In this document: positions 37,124 to 46,384 of the stretch, piece by piece
Position numbering within the stretch: position 1 is the stretch's first letter
How the letters are laid out: each line of letters begins with the position of its first letter
From: Ligilactobacillus ubinensis
GTDB lineage: Bacteria > Bacillota > Bacilli > Lactobacillales > Lactobacillaceae
Reading direction: 5' to 3'
Assembly: GCF_024160875.1 (NCBI RefSeq)
Contig: NZ_JAIULA010000011.1
Span: forward strand, 16,249 to 80,248
DNA length: 64,000 nucleotides
Program-made: the position numbers and the translations under genes
Notes under the pieces: generated by a model
What the model saw: the letters and a program-made list of their open reading frames with translations, nothing else
Databases searched by the model: none
Told to the model about the DNA's origin: nothing

Positions 37124-38572
37124 TTAATTTACTCTAGGTAGGTAAATAGAAATTTTTAATCCATTATCATTAGTTGCTGTTATCTTTCCACCTGACTGCA
37201 TTATAATCGTTTTTGCAATATATAAACCTAAGCCACTACCCTCTGTATTAGTATTACGTGACTCATCTACGCGATAAAACTCACTGAAAACTTCATTTAA
37301 TTTATTTTCAGGAACTCCTGGGCCATTATCTAGAATTTCCAATAATTCATATTGACCACTTTCTTCTATTCTAATATTAACAAAGGTTTGCTTTTTGTCG
37401 TTATATTTTATACTGTTTTCTATAATATTAATAAATACGCGCTGTAATTGATCGGCATCAACTTTTACTTGATGTGATTTTTTATCATAGTTCAAATTAA
37501 CTTGTGCATTTCGTTCTCCCCAAGTTAATTTATTAATTTCATTAATATGCCTTATAAAATCTACTAAATCTATCGTTTGGATATTAATCGGCATATTACC
37601 TGTTTCTAGTTTGGACAAATAGAACAGTTGCTGTAATAAAGTTTCCATTTCACCAACTTTGTTATATGCGATTTGAATATATTGATCTCGTCTTTGCGGG
37701 GTTCGCGCTACTCCATCTAAAATCCCCTTCAAACACCCTTTAATCGACGTTAATGGCGTATTCAAATCATGCGAAATTCCTGAGATCATTTTAGTTCGTG
37801 CTCTTTCATATGCAGAATTTTTTTCCATATAACGTTTAATACTTTCTTGCATGTCATTGAACGATTTAATTAAAACTTCCATTTCATAATCGCCACCATT
37901 ATACACAATCGGTACAAACTCTTTACCTTTTTCAATTCTCTTTGATGCACTAACTAATTTATCTAACGGACGCATAATTCGACTCAACGTTCGCCGACTA
38001 AAGAAGAAAATCGTTGCCAATACAATCGCAATTATTAAAACACCGGCAATAAGTGTAAAAATAATTCGGTTTCGTAAATCAATTTTAGTTAAATGGCGAT
38101 AATATTTTTTTTGACGATATTTTTCTACCCTTGTCGTAACAATACAAATTTTTTTCCCATTTACTTTGAAAGCACGTGCAATAAAAGCTGAACTTCCCCA
38201 CTGATATTGCGTGGCTTTAGTATACACATAATCTTGTGATGTCATAGAATCTAAAAAATACCATTCATCCGAACTAAAATTATCTACATGAATATTTTTA
38301 TTACTATTTTGATAAAAAATACGTACTCGATACTTATATTGATGTAATTTTTTCACCAATTGCGGATATGTTTGCTTAGAATAGGTGTAATTACTCAAGA
38401 GATTTTTCACATTGGTACTATTCTTTTCAACTTGATAATAACTAATATCCGTTGAATCATTATAATTAGCATAATAGCCTAACATTGCTATTCCGCCGAT
38501 GCCCAGTAATGTTAGTAATGCTACTAAGGTAATTATTACATAAGAAGTTGTGATTCTTCTCTTTAGGCTCAT
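37124..38572 (-). CDS. two-component sensor histidine kinase
   Basis: Membrane sensor of 482 residues. Topology: TM1 (about 10-30), extracytoplasmic sensor loop of about 140 residues, TM2 (about 175-200), HAMP, then HisKA with the phospho-His in GISHDLNTPLTSIKG, and HATPase motifs IIENSIKYND (N box), LDNGPGVP (G1) and GSGLGLYIAK (G2). ATG 38572 overlaps the regulator stop by 4 bp (ATGA) with GGAGG before it; the longer frame is rejected. It phosphorylates the OmpR-type partner. The signal is unknown. Confidence 0.93.
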   Translation of the reverse strand: MSLKRRITTSYVIITLVALLTLLGIGGIAMLGYYANYNDSTDISYYQVEKNSTNVKNLLSNYTYSKQTYPQLVKKLHQYKYRVRIFYQNSNKNIHVDNFSSDEWYFLDSMTSQDYVYTKATQYQWGSSAFIARAFKVNGKKICIVTTRVEKYRQKKYYRHLTKIDLRNRIIFTLIAGVLIIAIVLATIFFFSRRTLSRIMRPLDKLVSASKRIEKGKEFVPIVYNGGDYEMEVLIKSFNDMQESIKRYMEKNSAYERARTKMISGISHDLNTPLTSIKGCLKGILDGVARTPQRRDQYIQIAYNKVGEMETLLQQLFYLSKLETGNMPINIQTIDLVDFIRHINEINKLTWGERNAQVNLNYDKKSHQVKVDADQLQRVFINIIENSIKYNDKKQTFVNIRIEESGQYELLEILDNGPGVPENKLNEVFSEFYRVDESRNTNTEGSGLGLYIAKTIIMQSGGKITATNDNGLKISIYLPRVN

Positions 38573-39282
38573 TTCATTCCTCCATTGAAACGATAGCCAA
38601 CCCCCCAAACTGTTTCAATAATTTGTGGATTATTACTATCTTGTTCAACTTTCTCTCGAATTCGATTAATATGCACTGCCACCGTTGCTGGATCACCTAT
38701 ATAATCATATCCCCAGATGCGTTCAAAAAGTTGCTCTTTTGAAAAAACATAGTTAGGATTTTGAACTAAAAATTTTAATAATTCAAACTCTTTATTAGGA
38801 AATTTCAACTCTTGGCCATTTTGTAACACCCGATAACTTTCTGGATACATCACTATATTATTGCCAACTGTTAGTTCTTTTTCTTTAATATCTTCATCTG
38901 ATTTATCACCTTTTAATCGTGCATATTGCTTCAAGTTTGCCTTTACACGAGCTACAAGTTCAGCCGGATCAAACGGCTTAGCTATATAGTCATCCGCACC
39001 AATTTCGAGACCTAATACTTTATCTAAAGATTGTTTGCGTGCTGTTACCATAATAATAGGGATATCTGTCTTATCACGAACTTGCTTGCAAACCTCATGT
39101 CCGCTTACTCCCCCAGGAAGCATCAAATCTAGCAAGATTAAATCATACTTTTCTGTTAAAATCTTTTGGATTGCCGTTTTTCCATCTTTAACAACCTCTG
39201 TTTTATAGTTGCTTAATTCTAAATAATCTTTTTCAATCATCGCAATTGACTCTTCGTCTTCAACAATCAATATTTTTTCCAT
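38569..39282 (-). CDS. OmpR-family response regulator
   Basis: A 237-residue regulator: receiver domain residues 1-120 with acidic pocket EDEE, phospho-Asp in LILLDLMLPG (about residue 53), Thr in MVTAR and Lys in AKPF. A C-terminal winged helix follows (LKFPNKEFELLKFL, GDPATVAVHINRIREKVE, TVWGVGYRFNG). It is first in a two-gene operon with the kinase. Target genes are not evident. Confidence 0.95.
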   Translation of the reverse strand: MEKILIVEDEESIAMIEKDYLELSNYKTEVVKDGKTAIQKILTEKYDLILLDLMLPGGVSGHEVCKQVRDKTDIPIIMVTARKQSLDKVLGLEIGADDYIAKPFDPAELVARVKANLKQYARLKGDKSDEDIKEKELTVGNNIVMYPESYRVLQNGQELKFPNKEFELLKFLVQNPNYVFSKEQLFERIWGYDYIGDPATVAVHINRIREKVEQDSNNPQIIETVWGVGYRFNGGMK

Positions 39283-39395
39283 AGCTAATAACCTCTTTTT
39301 ACATTCCCTGTTAATTTCGTTATACCATACTATAATAACCTATCTCAGAGAAAAATGTCTATCGCAATTAGTCTATATAGTGTTGAAAATAATTT

Positions 39396-40670
39396 TCATT
39401 CATTTTCTGGTGCAATTTTAATTATTGTTGGAATTCTCCATAAAACATATACTAGCATTATCACTGCACAGATAATTAGAACACTTGCTCCTGAGTTAAC
39501 TTTCTCAAAAATAATCGTAAAGATTAGTGTTCCGATTGGCATAGCAGAAGTATTTATTGTAATGATTGTTGACATAACTCTACCTAAAATTTCACTCGGG
39601 ACCTTCATCTGTAAAAAAACTTGTGTAATGATATTTAATACTATAATTGAACAACCTAAAATCATCATAATTAGCGTTCCTACTGTACTAATTACAAAAA
39701 CATTTATCGAAAAAGCAAATAGTATTCCCAATAGCATAACCGAAAAAATCGTTACCAAAAGAGAGCTAATCATTTTATTTTTAAAACTCACTTTCTTTAA
39801 AAAAGTTCCAACTAATAAGCTGCCTATCAACATTCCCAGTGCATTACCACTTTCTAAATAACTAATTGGCGCGTTTCCTAAATGCAATTGGTCAGAAATT
39901 ATGTAAGGCATTCCGATACTTAATGCTGTAAAAAAGAAATTTACGAAAACACCAATTGTTATCATTTCTAAAATTAATTTTTGTTGTTTAATATAATTAA
40001 TACCCACTTTGAAATTTTCAAGCTGCTTTTTTTGACTACCATCTTTCTTAATCTTTTTTTGTTTAACATAGAAAAAGCGCATACTCATGATTATTAACAA
40101 CGAAACGCTTGTTGCTCCTATCTCAAAAACAATCATCCATCTAAAACCAAAGATTGCATACAAAGCCATCCCCAGTGCAGGCGCTACAATTGATGAAAGT
40201 GCACTAGCTGCTTGTGTGTATGAGCTAAGTGTTTGAATTTTTCCAACATTAACAAGTTCATGAATTGCCGCCGAATAGGTTGTTGTATTAACTAGATTAG
40301 TAATTGAATTAATAAAAACAAAAACGATAATTGGAATAAAAAGAGCATCATTATGAAAAAAATCAATTACCATAACTAAACTTGCTAGCGCGATTAATCG
40401 TAAGATAAGCGACAGTACAATGATTTTCTTATGCGGATATGTATCAACCAGATTGCCCACTGGAATTACAAAAAGCATATTAACTATCGGCATAATAATC
40501 ATCTCTAAACCAAAGCTCAATGGAGAATGTGTATTATTTAAAAGCATCAAACCTAATGCAAAATTAAACATACTCCCTGATAGTGTACTAATTAAATTGC
40601 TAGCTACGTCTTTTAGAATTTGAATATTTGATGCTTTATCTGTAATTTCAAATAATGGCTCTTCTTTCAT
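39396..40670 (-). CDS. MFS efflux-type transporter
   Basis: A 424-residue, 12-helix protein of the MFS_3/macrolide-efflux style (FNFALGLMLL, VIPVGNLVDTYPHKK after TM2, ALSSIVAPALGMALYAIFGF). The substrate is unknown. It is divergent from the HTH regulator at 40786, which probably controls it, suggesting an inducible exporter. No signature for sugar porters is seen. Start at ATG 40670 with AAGGATTG upstream. Confidence 0.8.
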   Translation of the reverse strand: MKEEPLFEITDKASNIQILKDVASNLISTLSGSMFNFALGLMLLNNTHSPLSFGLEMIIMPIVNMLFVIPVGNLVDTYPHKKIIVLSLILRLIALASLVMVIDFFHNDALFIPIIVFVFINSITNLVNTTTYSAAIHELVNVGKIQTLSSYTQAASALSSIVAPALGMALYAIFGFRWMIVFEIGATSVSLLIIMSMRFFYVKQKKIKKDGSQKKQLENFKVGINYIKQQKLILEMITIGVFVNFFFTALSIGMPYIISDQLHLGNAPISYLESGNALGMLIGSLLVGTFLKKVSFKNKMISSLLVTIFSVMLLGILFAFSINVFVISTVGTLIMMILGCSIIVLNIITQVFLQMKVPSEILGRVMSTIITINTSAMPIGTLIFTIIFEKVNSGASVLIICAVIMLVYVLWRIPTIIKIAPENE

Positions 40671-40785
40671 AACAATCCTTCTTTTGTTTTTATTTAATGC
40701 TAAAAATTATTTTATTGTTAAACAAATACTAATCATTTGATTTAAATTTGTCAATAAATTACTATTGTTTTGTAGAGGTGATTAT

Positions 40786-41364
40786 ATGTCTGAAAAAGAG
40801 GTTTCAGAACTTGCTAAAATTCTAGCAGACAAAAGAAATATTACAATTATAAAAGTGACCAATACCAAAAAAGGAATTACAATTAAAGAAATTGCCCAAG
40901 AATTGAAAGTACCTGTTAGTCAATTATATTATCCCATAAAGAAGCTAGTTGAAGTTGATATCCTTGAATTAGTTGCTATTAAACAAGTTAAAAATTTACA
41001 AGAATATTACTATTCCAGTTATAAATTAAATGATCATTCTTCTATAACTGATTTTATGCATCATGAAGAAAATCTAAATATTTCTAGCGAATGGATTGCA
41101 AAACACGACAACGATTTCATTAAATTATTTTTATATAAAACCCAACTATTTTTAGATTCTGCTACTTCAGATATTGCTAAAGCTAAACAAAACGCTAATT
41201 ATCTTACTGAAACAAAAGTTGGTGGTTTATATAGCACTGTCAATCTTTCAAAAGATGCTCGTAATAAGTTACTCTTAGATATTAGTAAATTAATCTCACA
41301 AGCTGAAAAGAATGATACTGGTTCTGAAAAATCCGAAGTTAATTTTCTAGTTGAAAGATGGTAA
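40786..41364 (+). CDS. ArsR-like HTH regulator
   Basis: A 192-residue protein with an N-terminal winged helix (residues about 1-75: ELAKILADKRNITIIKV, TIKEIAQELKVPVSQLYYPIKKLVEVDI) of the ArsR/HTH_20 group and a helical C-terminus. ATG 40786 follows AGAGGTGAT. Metal-binding Cys pairs are absent, so it is not a classical metal sensor. Divergent from the MFS exporter, its probable target. Confidence 0.82.
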   Translation: MSEKEVSELAKILADKRNITIIKVTNTKKGITIKEIAQELKVPVSQLYYPIKKLVEVDILELVAIKQVKNLQEYYYSSYKLNDHSSITDFMHHEENLNISSEWIAKHDNDFIKLFLYKTQLFLDSATSDIAKAKQNANYLTETKVGGLYSTVNLSKDARNKLLLDISKLISQAEKNDTGSEKSEVNFLVERW

Positions 41365-41417
41365 ACCTTATAATTATTTTCAAAAGAGCTAATTAACTGC
41401 TAGTCCATCTTTTCTTA

Positions 41418-41426
41418 TGTTATAAT
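41418..41426 (+). promoter_or_regulatory. extended -10 promoter of the 2-hydroxyacid dehydrogenase
   Basis: TGTTATAAT with extended TGn, 32 bp before the ATG at 41458. No good -35 is seen, as is common for extended -10 promoters. Confidence 0.5.
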
Positions 41427-41457
41427 ATCTTGAAAATGAAAAGAAAGAGGATTGCGT

Positions 41458-42369
41458 ATGCCTATTATATATATTGTTGATCCAATGAATGATATTGGCA
41501 TTGAAGTTTTAAAAAAGCAAGGTTACCACATCTTTATTCGCCCTGCAGGAATGTCAATTGCAGCTACACAAAAACTAGTTGATTTCTCTAAAGTGTATGC
41601 CTTAATTATTCGTGCCACTAAGTTAACAACAGCTAACCTAACTGCTTTTACTAACCTTAAAATTATTGCACGTCATGGAGTTGGGGTTGATAACCTGCCC
41701 TTAGCAGCTATTAAGGAAGCTAATATCCGCTTAACCTATACACCTGGTTTAAACGCTAGTTCAGTTGCTGAATTAACATTAACTTTTTGTCTATCCTTAT
41801 TAAAACAGTTTCCTGTCAATCAACTTGGCGCTTTTCCTGACGGTGAACTTTTACAAAATAAAACCATCGGGTTATTAGGATATGGAAAGATTGCTCAAAG
41901 ATTCAGTGAACTCCTAAAACCATTTAACGTTAACCTGCTGGTTTATAACCATCGTCCTAAAGATTTACTGTATGGAAAACAAACTACTCTTTCAGAAATT
42001 GCTGCTGCAGCTGATATTGTTAGTTTGCATATTCCTGCAACAACTGAAACTCGTGAGATAATTTCTGAAGACTTCTTTCATAAAATGAAAAGCACCGCCT
42101 ATCTTATCAATACCGCACGTGGTGCATTAGTAAATAGCGATTCTTTATATCTCGCTTTACGTGATGGACAAATTGCTGGTGCTGCTCTCGATGTTTTAGA
42201 TGCTGGCTCAACCTATTCGCTAACAGATTTTCAAAAACTTTCCAATATAATTCTTACACCACATATTGGAGCAAGTTCTATTGAAGTTCTCAAAGAATCT
42301 TCTTTACGGTGTGCTGATGAAATTTTACGTTACGCTGCTGGCAAAGAAGCAATCAAAAGTTATTTCTAA
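41458..42369 (+). CDS. D-2-hydroxyacid dehydrogenase, NAD-dependent
   Basis: A 303-residue oxidoreductase of the phosphoglycerate dehydrogenase/D-lactate family. Substrate domain HGVGVDNLPLAAIKE precedes the NAD motif LGYGKIAQRF (GxGxxG variant). The catalytic Arg is in INTARGALVN, with the Glu/His relay around HIGASS. ATG 41458 follows AGAGG. It is monocistronic with its own terminator. Without serC nearby it is more likely a general 2-keto-acid reductase than SerA. Confidence 0.85.
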   Translation: MPIIYIVDPMNDIGIEVLKKQGYHIFIRPAGMSIAATQKLVDFSKVYALIIRATKLTTANLTAFTNLKIIARHGVGVDNLPLAAIKEANIRLTYTPGLNASSVAELTLTFCLSLLKQFPVNQLGAFPDGELLQNKTIGLLGYGKIAQRFSELLKPFNVNLLVYNHRPKDLLYGKQTTLSEIAAAADIVSLHIPATTETREIISEDFFHKMKSTAYLINTARGALVNSDSLYLALRDGQIAGAALDVLDAGSTYSLTDFQKLSNIILTPHIGASSIEVLKESSLRCADEILRYAAGKEAIKSYF

Positions 42370-42375
42370 GCTAAA

Positions 42376-42426
42376 TAAAAACAGCATTATTCTTACTTTT
42401 AGAAAAGTGGAATAATGCTGTTTTTT
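42376..42426 (+). terminator. terminator of the dehydrogenase gene
   Basis: Arms CAGCATTATTC and GAATAATGCTG with inner ACTTTT/AAAAGT pairing, flanked by A and T runs. Confidence 0.88.
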
Positions 42427-42502
42427 ATGGAGCTAAATCATTTACTTTATTTTTATTAATTGGTATCATTAGCTCCAACAATTATATGGAGGCATTTTTG
42501 AT

Positions 42503-42934
42503 ATGGAAAAACAAGACTCGCTCAAAAAACGCTTATCACCAGAACAATTCGACGTTACTCAAAATGCTGCTACTGAAAAACCATTTAGTGGCATATATGA
42601 TGCTTTTTATGAAGATGGCATCTACGTTGATATCGTTAGTGGTGAACCTTTATTTAGCTCCCTTGATAAATATGATGCCGGTTGTGGCTGGCCCTCTTTC
42701 ACTAAGCCAATTGCGCAAAATGCTATCACCAAAAAAACAGACTGGTCGCTTGGAATGCACCGTACGGAAGTAAGAAGTCATAACGCAGCTTCGCATTTAG
42801 GCCATATCTTCACAGATGGACCTAGTGCTAAGGGTGGGCTTCGGTACTGCATTAATTCTGCTTCACTACGCTTTATTGCAGTAGCTGATTTAGACAAAGA
42901 AGGCTACAGCGAATATAAAAAACTTTTTGTTTAA
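42503..42934 (+). CDS. msrB: peptide-methionine (R)-S-oxide reductase
   Basis: Reduces methionine R-sulfoxide in proteins. It has 143 residues, a single MsrB domain. [26 protein letters not shown] and the catalytic cysteine segment [12 protein letters not shown] are visible. The zinc CxxC pairs of some homologues are missing; this is common in Lactobacillales. ATG 42503 follows GGAGG. Monocistronic. Confidence 0.95.
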   Translation: MEKQDSLKKRLSPEQFDVTQNAATEKPFSGIYDAFYEDGIYVDIVSGEPLFSSLDKYDAGCGWPSFTKPIAQNAITKKTDWSLGMHRTEVRSHNAASHLGHIFTDGPSAKGGLRYCINSASLRFIAVADLDKEGYSEYKKLFV

Positions 42935-42983
42935 ATTGCAAAAAGATAACATTAGTGGGATTTCATTTTTAATTTAATCATAT

Positions 42984-43025
42984 AAATACTGCCTAGCAAT
43001 CTACATAAATCACTAGACAGTATTT
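42984..43025. terminator. bidirectional terminator between msrB and the MFS gene
   Basis: Arms AATACTGCCTAG and CTAGACAGTATT, one mismatch, 16-nt loop, with A and T runs outside. Confidence 0.75.
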
Positions 43026-43045
43026 TAAAAGAATATAATCCTTGC

Positions 43046-44263
43046 TTAATCTTTTATAGCTACTTTATCTTTTTTACGACTAATAGCTAAAACAAAGAAT
43101 ACGGTAGCTAAAATCAACATTAAAACTGTACAAATTCCAAATGCTGAAACTGGATCTGTTTTCCCAATAGTTTTTCCAATAAATGCTAACACGTAAGGTG
43201 AAACATATGCTCCAAGATTATTTAAAACCATTGCAAGCGAAATTGTAAGATTTTTCGAAGAATCTGGTGCACTATCAAGTACTGTACTATAAACGTATGG
43301 AATAAGAAGTGCAGAAGAACTAATCATAACAGCAAAAACAGTGAACATTAACATATTAGAAACATGCATCATACCAACAAAACCTAAAGAACTAATTACT
43401 AAAAAAATGACTGGTGTATAATGTTTAAATAACTTATATATTTGTCCATAAGCGATAGAAAGCACTGCACTCAATAAACCAGCAATAGAAAGAGAAGTTC
43501 CTAAAAATCCTTGATTACTCAAAGCTAGTTGCTTAATTGCTAAACCACTATCTGTATATAATGCCATTATCGTACTAAAGTAAACAAATAACATTAACAT
43601 TCCAACAATTACTAATGCTGGCAATTTTTTATTTTCACTTTTAGCAATAGACTGTTGTTTAACTTGCTGCTCATTATCTGCAGTATTTTGCTCATTATTT
43701 GCGTTCTTAGGAAAAGTAAGAACAAAAGTAATAAGTACTGGAACAACCAAAAAATAAACCCAAAATGATGCTTCCCATTTAATTCCAACTAATAAACCAG
43801 CAACAAATGTCATTGCACTAGAACCAAAAGATGATACCGCAGCTTGAATACCTAGTAAATTTCGTAATTCATCTCCTGAAAAAAAGTCTCCAAGAAGACT
43901 AACCGCAAGCGGGGTATATAATCCTGTCCCTGCACCATAAATAAAACGCAACACTTGAATTGCTGTAAAACTAGAAGTAAATGCTGGGCCAACTCCTCCA
44001 ATTAATGCCAATAATAAACTAATAATAACTGTATTTCTTTTTCCGATATATTTTACAACTAGACTATTAAGTAATATAAACAACATCATCGAAAATGAAG
44101 GAATAGTTACCAATGCTTGAACTGATGCTGTACTATGATCAGAAAATGCACCCACCATTCCAACAACCGCAACTGAAATTGCACCTGCATCTTGTAACAT
44201 TGTAGAAATAGATAAAATTCCAAATTTTAGTAATCCTTTTTTGTGTGTAACCACTTTTGTCAT
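43046..44263 (-). CDS. MFS transporter, candidate importer of the apiose-like pathway
   Basis: A 405-residue, 12-helix MFS protein with ATG 44263 behind AGGAGGAT (the ATG at 44290 has no such site). Motif A is RNTVIISLLLALIGGVGPAF-like; PLAVSLLGDFFSGDELRNLLG follows. The family is broad. Upstream are a TTGACA promoter, a cre-like site and ACTARAATA operator repeats identical in layout to those of the isomerase operon at 18.6 kb. The shared operator, not the protein sequence, suggests that it imports that pathway's sugar or glycoside. Confidence 0.78.
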   Translation of the reverse strand: MTKVVTHKKGLLKFGILSISTMLQDAGAISVAVVGMVGAFSDHSTASVQALVTIPSFSMMLFILLNSLVVKYIGKRNTVIISLLLALIGGVGPAFTSSFTAIQVLRFIYGAGTGLYTPLAVSLLGDFFSGDELRNLLGIQAAVSSFGSSAMTFVAGLLVGIKWEASFWVYFLVVPVLITFVLTFPKNANNEQNTADNEQQVKQQSIAKSENKKLPALVIVGMLMLFVYFSTIMALYTDSGLAIKQLALSNQGFLGTSLSIAGLLSAVLSIAYGQIYKLFKHYTPVIFLVISSLGFVGMMHVSNMLMFTVFAVMISSSALLIPYVYSTVLDSAPDSSKNLTISLAMVLNNLGAYVSPYVLAFIGKTIGKTDPVSAFGICTVLMLILATVFFVLAISRKKDKVAIKD

Positions 44264-44355
44264 TACAAATCCTCCTATTGTTTTAATCAACTTGCATTAA
44301 ATCTAATTTACTTTCGATATTCAACTCAAAAATTTCACTAAAAAAGAAAATCTAG

Positions 44356-44395
44356 TTCAAATAAAATTGTCCAATATGCTTCAATTTTATTTGAA
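44356..44395 (-). promoter_or_regulatory. perfect 14-bp inverted repeat in the MFS leader
   Basis: TTCAAATAAAATTG (44356-44369) and CAATTTTATTTGAA (44382-44395), 12-nt loop. In the minus-strand RNA the hairpin is followed within 7 nt by a U-rich run. Either an operator or a weak leader attenuator. Confidence 0.5.
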
Positions 44396-44423
44396 AATAA
44401 AGAAAGTTTTTGAATGCGCATTC

Positions 44424-44437
44424 TGTAAACGTTTCCT
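44424..44437. promoter_or_regulatory. cre-like site of the MFS gene
   Basis: TGTAAACGTTTCCT, two mismatches to the cre consensus, about 12 bp downstream of the -10. Confidence 0.65.
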
Positions 44438-44448
44438 TAAACAAGTTA

Positions 44449-44478
44449 AAAATATCATTAACTTTAGTGGATTGTCAA
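44449..44478 (-). promoter_or_regulatory. promoter of the MFS gene
   Basis: On the minus strand TTGACA (44478-44473), 18 bp, TATTTT (44454-44449). The operator copy B starts 9 bp upstream of the -35, the same distance as at the isomerase promoter. Confidence 0.6.
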
Positions 44479-44487
44479 AACATTTTT

Positions 44488-44507
44488 ACTAAAATAAAAC
44501 TAAACAA
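44488..44507. promoter_or_regulatory. operator copy B
   Basis: ACTAAAATA at 44488 and ACTAAACAA at 44499, 11-bp pitch. Confidence 0.6.
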
Positions 44508-44510
44508 AAT

Positions 44511-45099
44511 ATCTTTTTACATCAAAATACAATTTAAGTTGCATTAACTACCCCTTATAATAAAGGATTCTTTGATTACCATTATATATATTTCCATTAT
44601 TATTGATGATTGTACACTTTATTTTTTTAGGTTCCATAATATACCCTAGTTAACAGCCCTTAAAGTCCTGTTACTTTCACAAAACTTAAAAATCTACAGT
44701 ATGTTTTTTAAGCGCTCTTTATTTTTAGTTTTGATAACTATTAGTAATTCGAAATATTTACAGAACTAGTACTACTCTCTATTTTTATTCTTTTAATTTT
44801 CTATGTATTCCGTTTGTTCCTAACACAAAACTAAAATAAGGCTAAAATAAAAATTAATTATTTTTTGAATGTTACCTTAATTTCTTAAACAGCACTTGGT
44901 TCTGAAAGCACCATTTACTACCAATTAGTATATATTTCCTATTCTACTTAAGCTTCTGTTATTGTCATTCTAAACAAATGCTTATAAAAAAGCATAGTAT
45001 CCTTATCCGCCAAGAAATCAAACTTTTCAGTTATTTTCTTAGTGAATGAAAGTTACTGTGCTTTTTACTTAATTAAATTTATAATTGTACTTCATAAAA
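44511..45099. other. long AT-rich intergenic stretch with operator copy D, possible decayed locus
   Basis: Holds no intact gene. Operator copy D (ACTAAAATA at 44830, GCTAAAATA at 44841, again 11-bp pitch) lies 330 bp above copy B. Between them on the minus strand a 29-codon frame starts at ATG 44637 after AGGG, beginning MEPKKIKCTIINNNG and ending TAG. It could be a remnant of a lost gene of the same regulon. Confidence 0.35.
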
Positions 45100-46230
45100 T
45101 TATAAAATATTCAAATGTAATTCGTTATCGCGAACTATGCCCATCTTTTTCATAACTTTGAAACCAACAACCGAAATAACTGCTGGCAATACCATTCCAC
45201 AAGCTACATAAGTCAAGAACGTGCCCATTCCTTGACCCCAGAAATAAATAGGTGCAATAAATGAATTTAATCCTAAACCACCAACTGTATATGTTGCTCT
45301 AAATCCTAACATTACTGTAGCAAGAGGTGCACATACAATAGCTGAAACCATTGGTGGTAACAATTGCCATGGATTAATGATTAAATTAGGAAATTGTAGT
45401 TTCGGCGTTACAACAAATTGAGCTACATTTGCTCCAATAGTATTTTGCTTATATGACATTGCTGTAAAACCAACAAACTGTGCCGTTGTACCAATTGCAG
45501 CAGCTGCTGCTGAAATTGGATCAAGCATCAAAGCCACTGATAATGCTGCCGATGATGCTGGTGTCATTAAGAACAGTGCCCACACCATTGAGATACACAT
45601 CGAACCTAATAAAGGATTAACTTTCATAGATTCAGCAATAAATGCACTTACGCTCAATAAAGCTGGAGTAACAACAGCTGCCAAGCCTAATCCTGAGATT
45701 GTTCCAATCACAGTTGCTCCAAATGGAACCAAAACCATATCGAGCGGTGTCTTACCAGATAAATACTTTCCTATCAAAGCTGCAATAAGTCCTGCAGCGA
45801 CAGCTGAAACTGGTTGCCCAGTTGTAAAGATACCTGTACCAGCTGCTTGTACTGCCGTTTGACCTGTCGCTGTAACTGTTGCGACTCCCTTTGCTGCTGT
45901 AACAAAATGAACTGCATTTGAACCAACTGTTGCAGCTATCATAGAACTAAACATTACCAAAGTAGTAACATTTAATTGTGATGCCACTGCAAGCCCTAAA
46001 GCAGGTGCTAAAAGATCTTGTGCTAAAGTACCTGCTTGATATAGCGGTTGCCAATTTATAAAACCAGCAATTGTTTGCATTAGTAAGCCCATTCCTAATG
46101 TAACTAAAATTGCATTGGCAATTGCAGCAGAAATGTTATATGCATATTCCTTTACCGTCGTTTTTTGTTTTTTTATAGCACCCTCCATCGAAGATGTTGA
46201 AGTCGCTGTAGTTGTAGTTGTTTGTTCCAT
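45100..46230 (-). CDS. PTS_EIIC_2-like membrane permease under leader-peptide attenuation
   Basis: A 376-residue polytopic membrane protein of the EIIC-type-2 / putative toxin-regulator (PF13303-like) family, about 9-10 helices. The N-terminal 20 residues are Thr/Ser-rich and cytoplasmic. Segments ALGLAVASQLNVTTLVMFSS, GKTPLDMVLVPFGAT and GLNSFIAPIYFWGQG recur in the family. IIA and IIB partners are absent, so it may not be a sugar PTS. Expression is preceded by a leader ORF and terminator/antiterminator (46281-46483), implying that it responds to an amino-acid or tRNA signal. Confidence 0.82.
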   Translation of the reverse strand: MEQTTTTTATSTSSMEGAIKKQKTTVKEYAYNISAAIANAILVTLGMGLLMQTIAGFINWQPLYQAGTLAQDLLAPALGLAVASQLNVTTLVMFSSMIAATVGSNAVHFVTAAKGVATVTATGQTAVQAAGTGIFTTGQPVSAVAAGLIAALIGKYLSGKTPLDMVLVPFGATVIGTISGLGLAAVVTPALLSVSAFIAESMKVNPLLGSMCISMVWALFLMTPASSAALSVALMLDPISAAAAAIGTTAQFVGFTAMSYKQNTIGANVAQFVVTPKLQFPNLIINPWQLLPPMVSAIVCAPLATVMLGFRATYTVGGLGLNSFIAPIYFWGQGMGTFLTYVACGMVLPAVISVVGFKVMKKMGIVRDNELHLNIL

Positions 46231-46280
46231 AAATTTTAGCTCCTTTTGAAAATATAATTAGTAAGACAACATTGAAAAAG

Positions 46281-46371
46281 AAAAAAGCATCCGCCGCTTT
46301 CATTACGGTGGATGCTTTCCTAAATACTTTATCCACCGCTGCTAACTTTTTAAAGCTGCATGCTGTGGATT
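46281..46371 (-). promoter_or_regulatory. transcription attenuator: mutually exclusive 1:2, 2:3 and 3:4 hairpins
   Basis: On the minus-strand RNA: segment 1 (46371-46354) has AUCCAC; segment 2 (46343-46331) has GCGGUGGAU; segment 3 (46315-46306) is GCAUCCACCG; segment 4 (46296-46287) is CGGCGGAUGC followed by U6. 3:4 is a 10-bp terminator with one mismatch. 2:3 pairs CGGUGGAU with AUCCACCG, 8 bp perfect, and would prevent it. 1:2 (AUCCAC/GUGGAU) sequesters segment 2. This is the layout of ribosome-mediated attenuation, with the leader ORF ending 14 nt upstream of segment 1. Confidence 0.85.
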
Positions 46372-46384
46372 AAAATGCTCTAAT

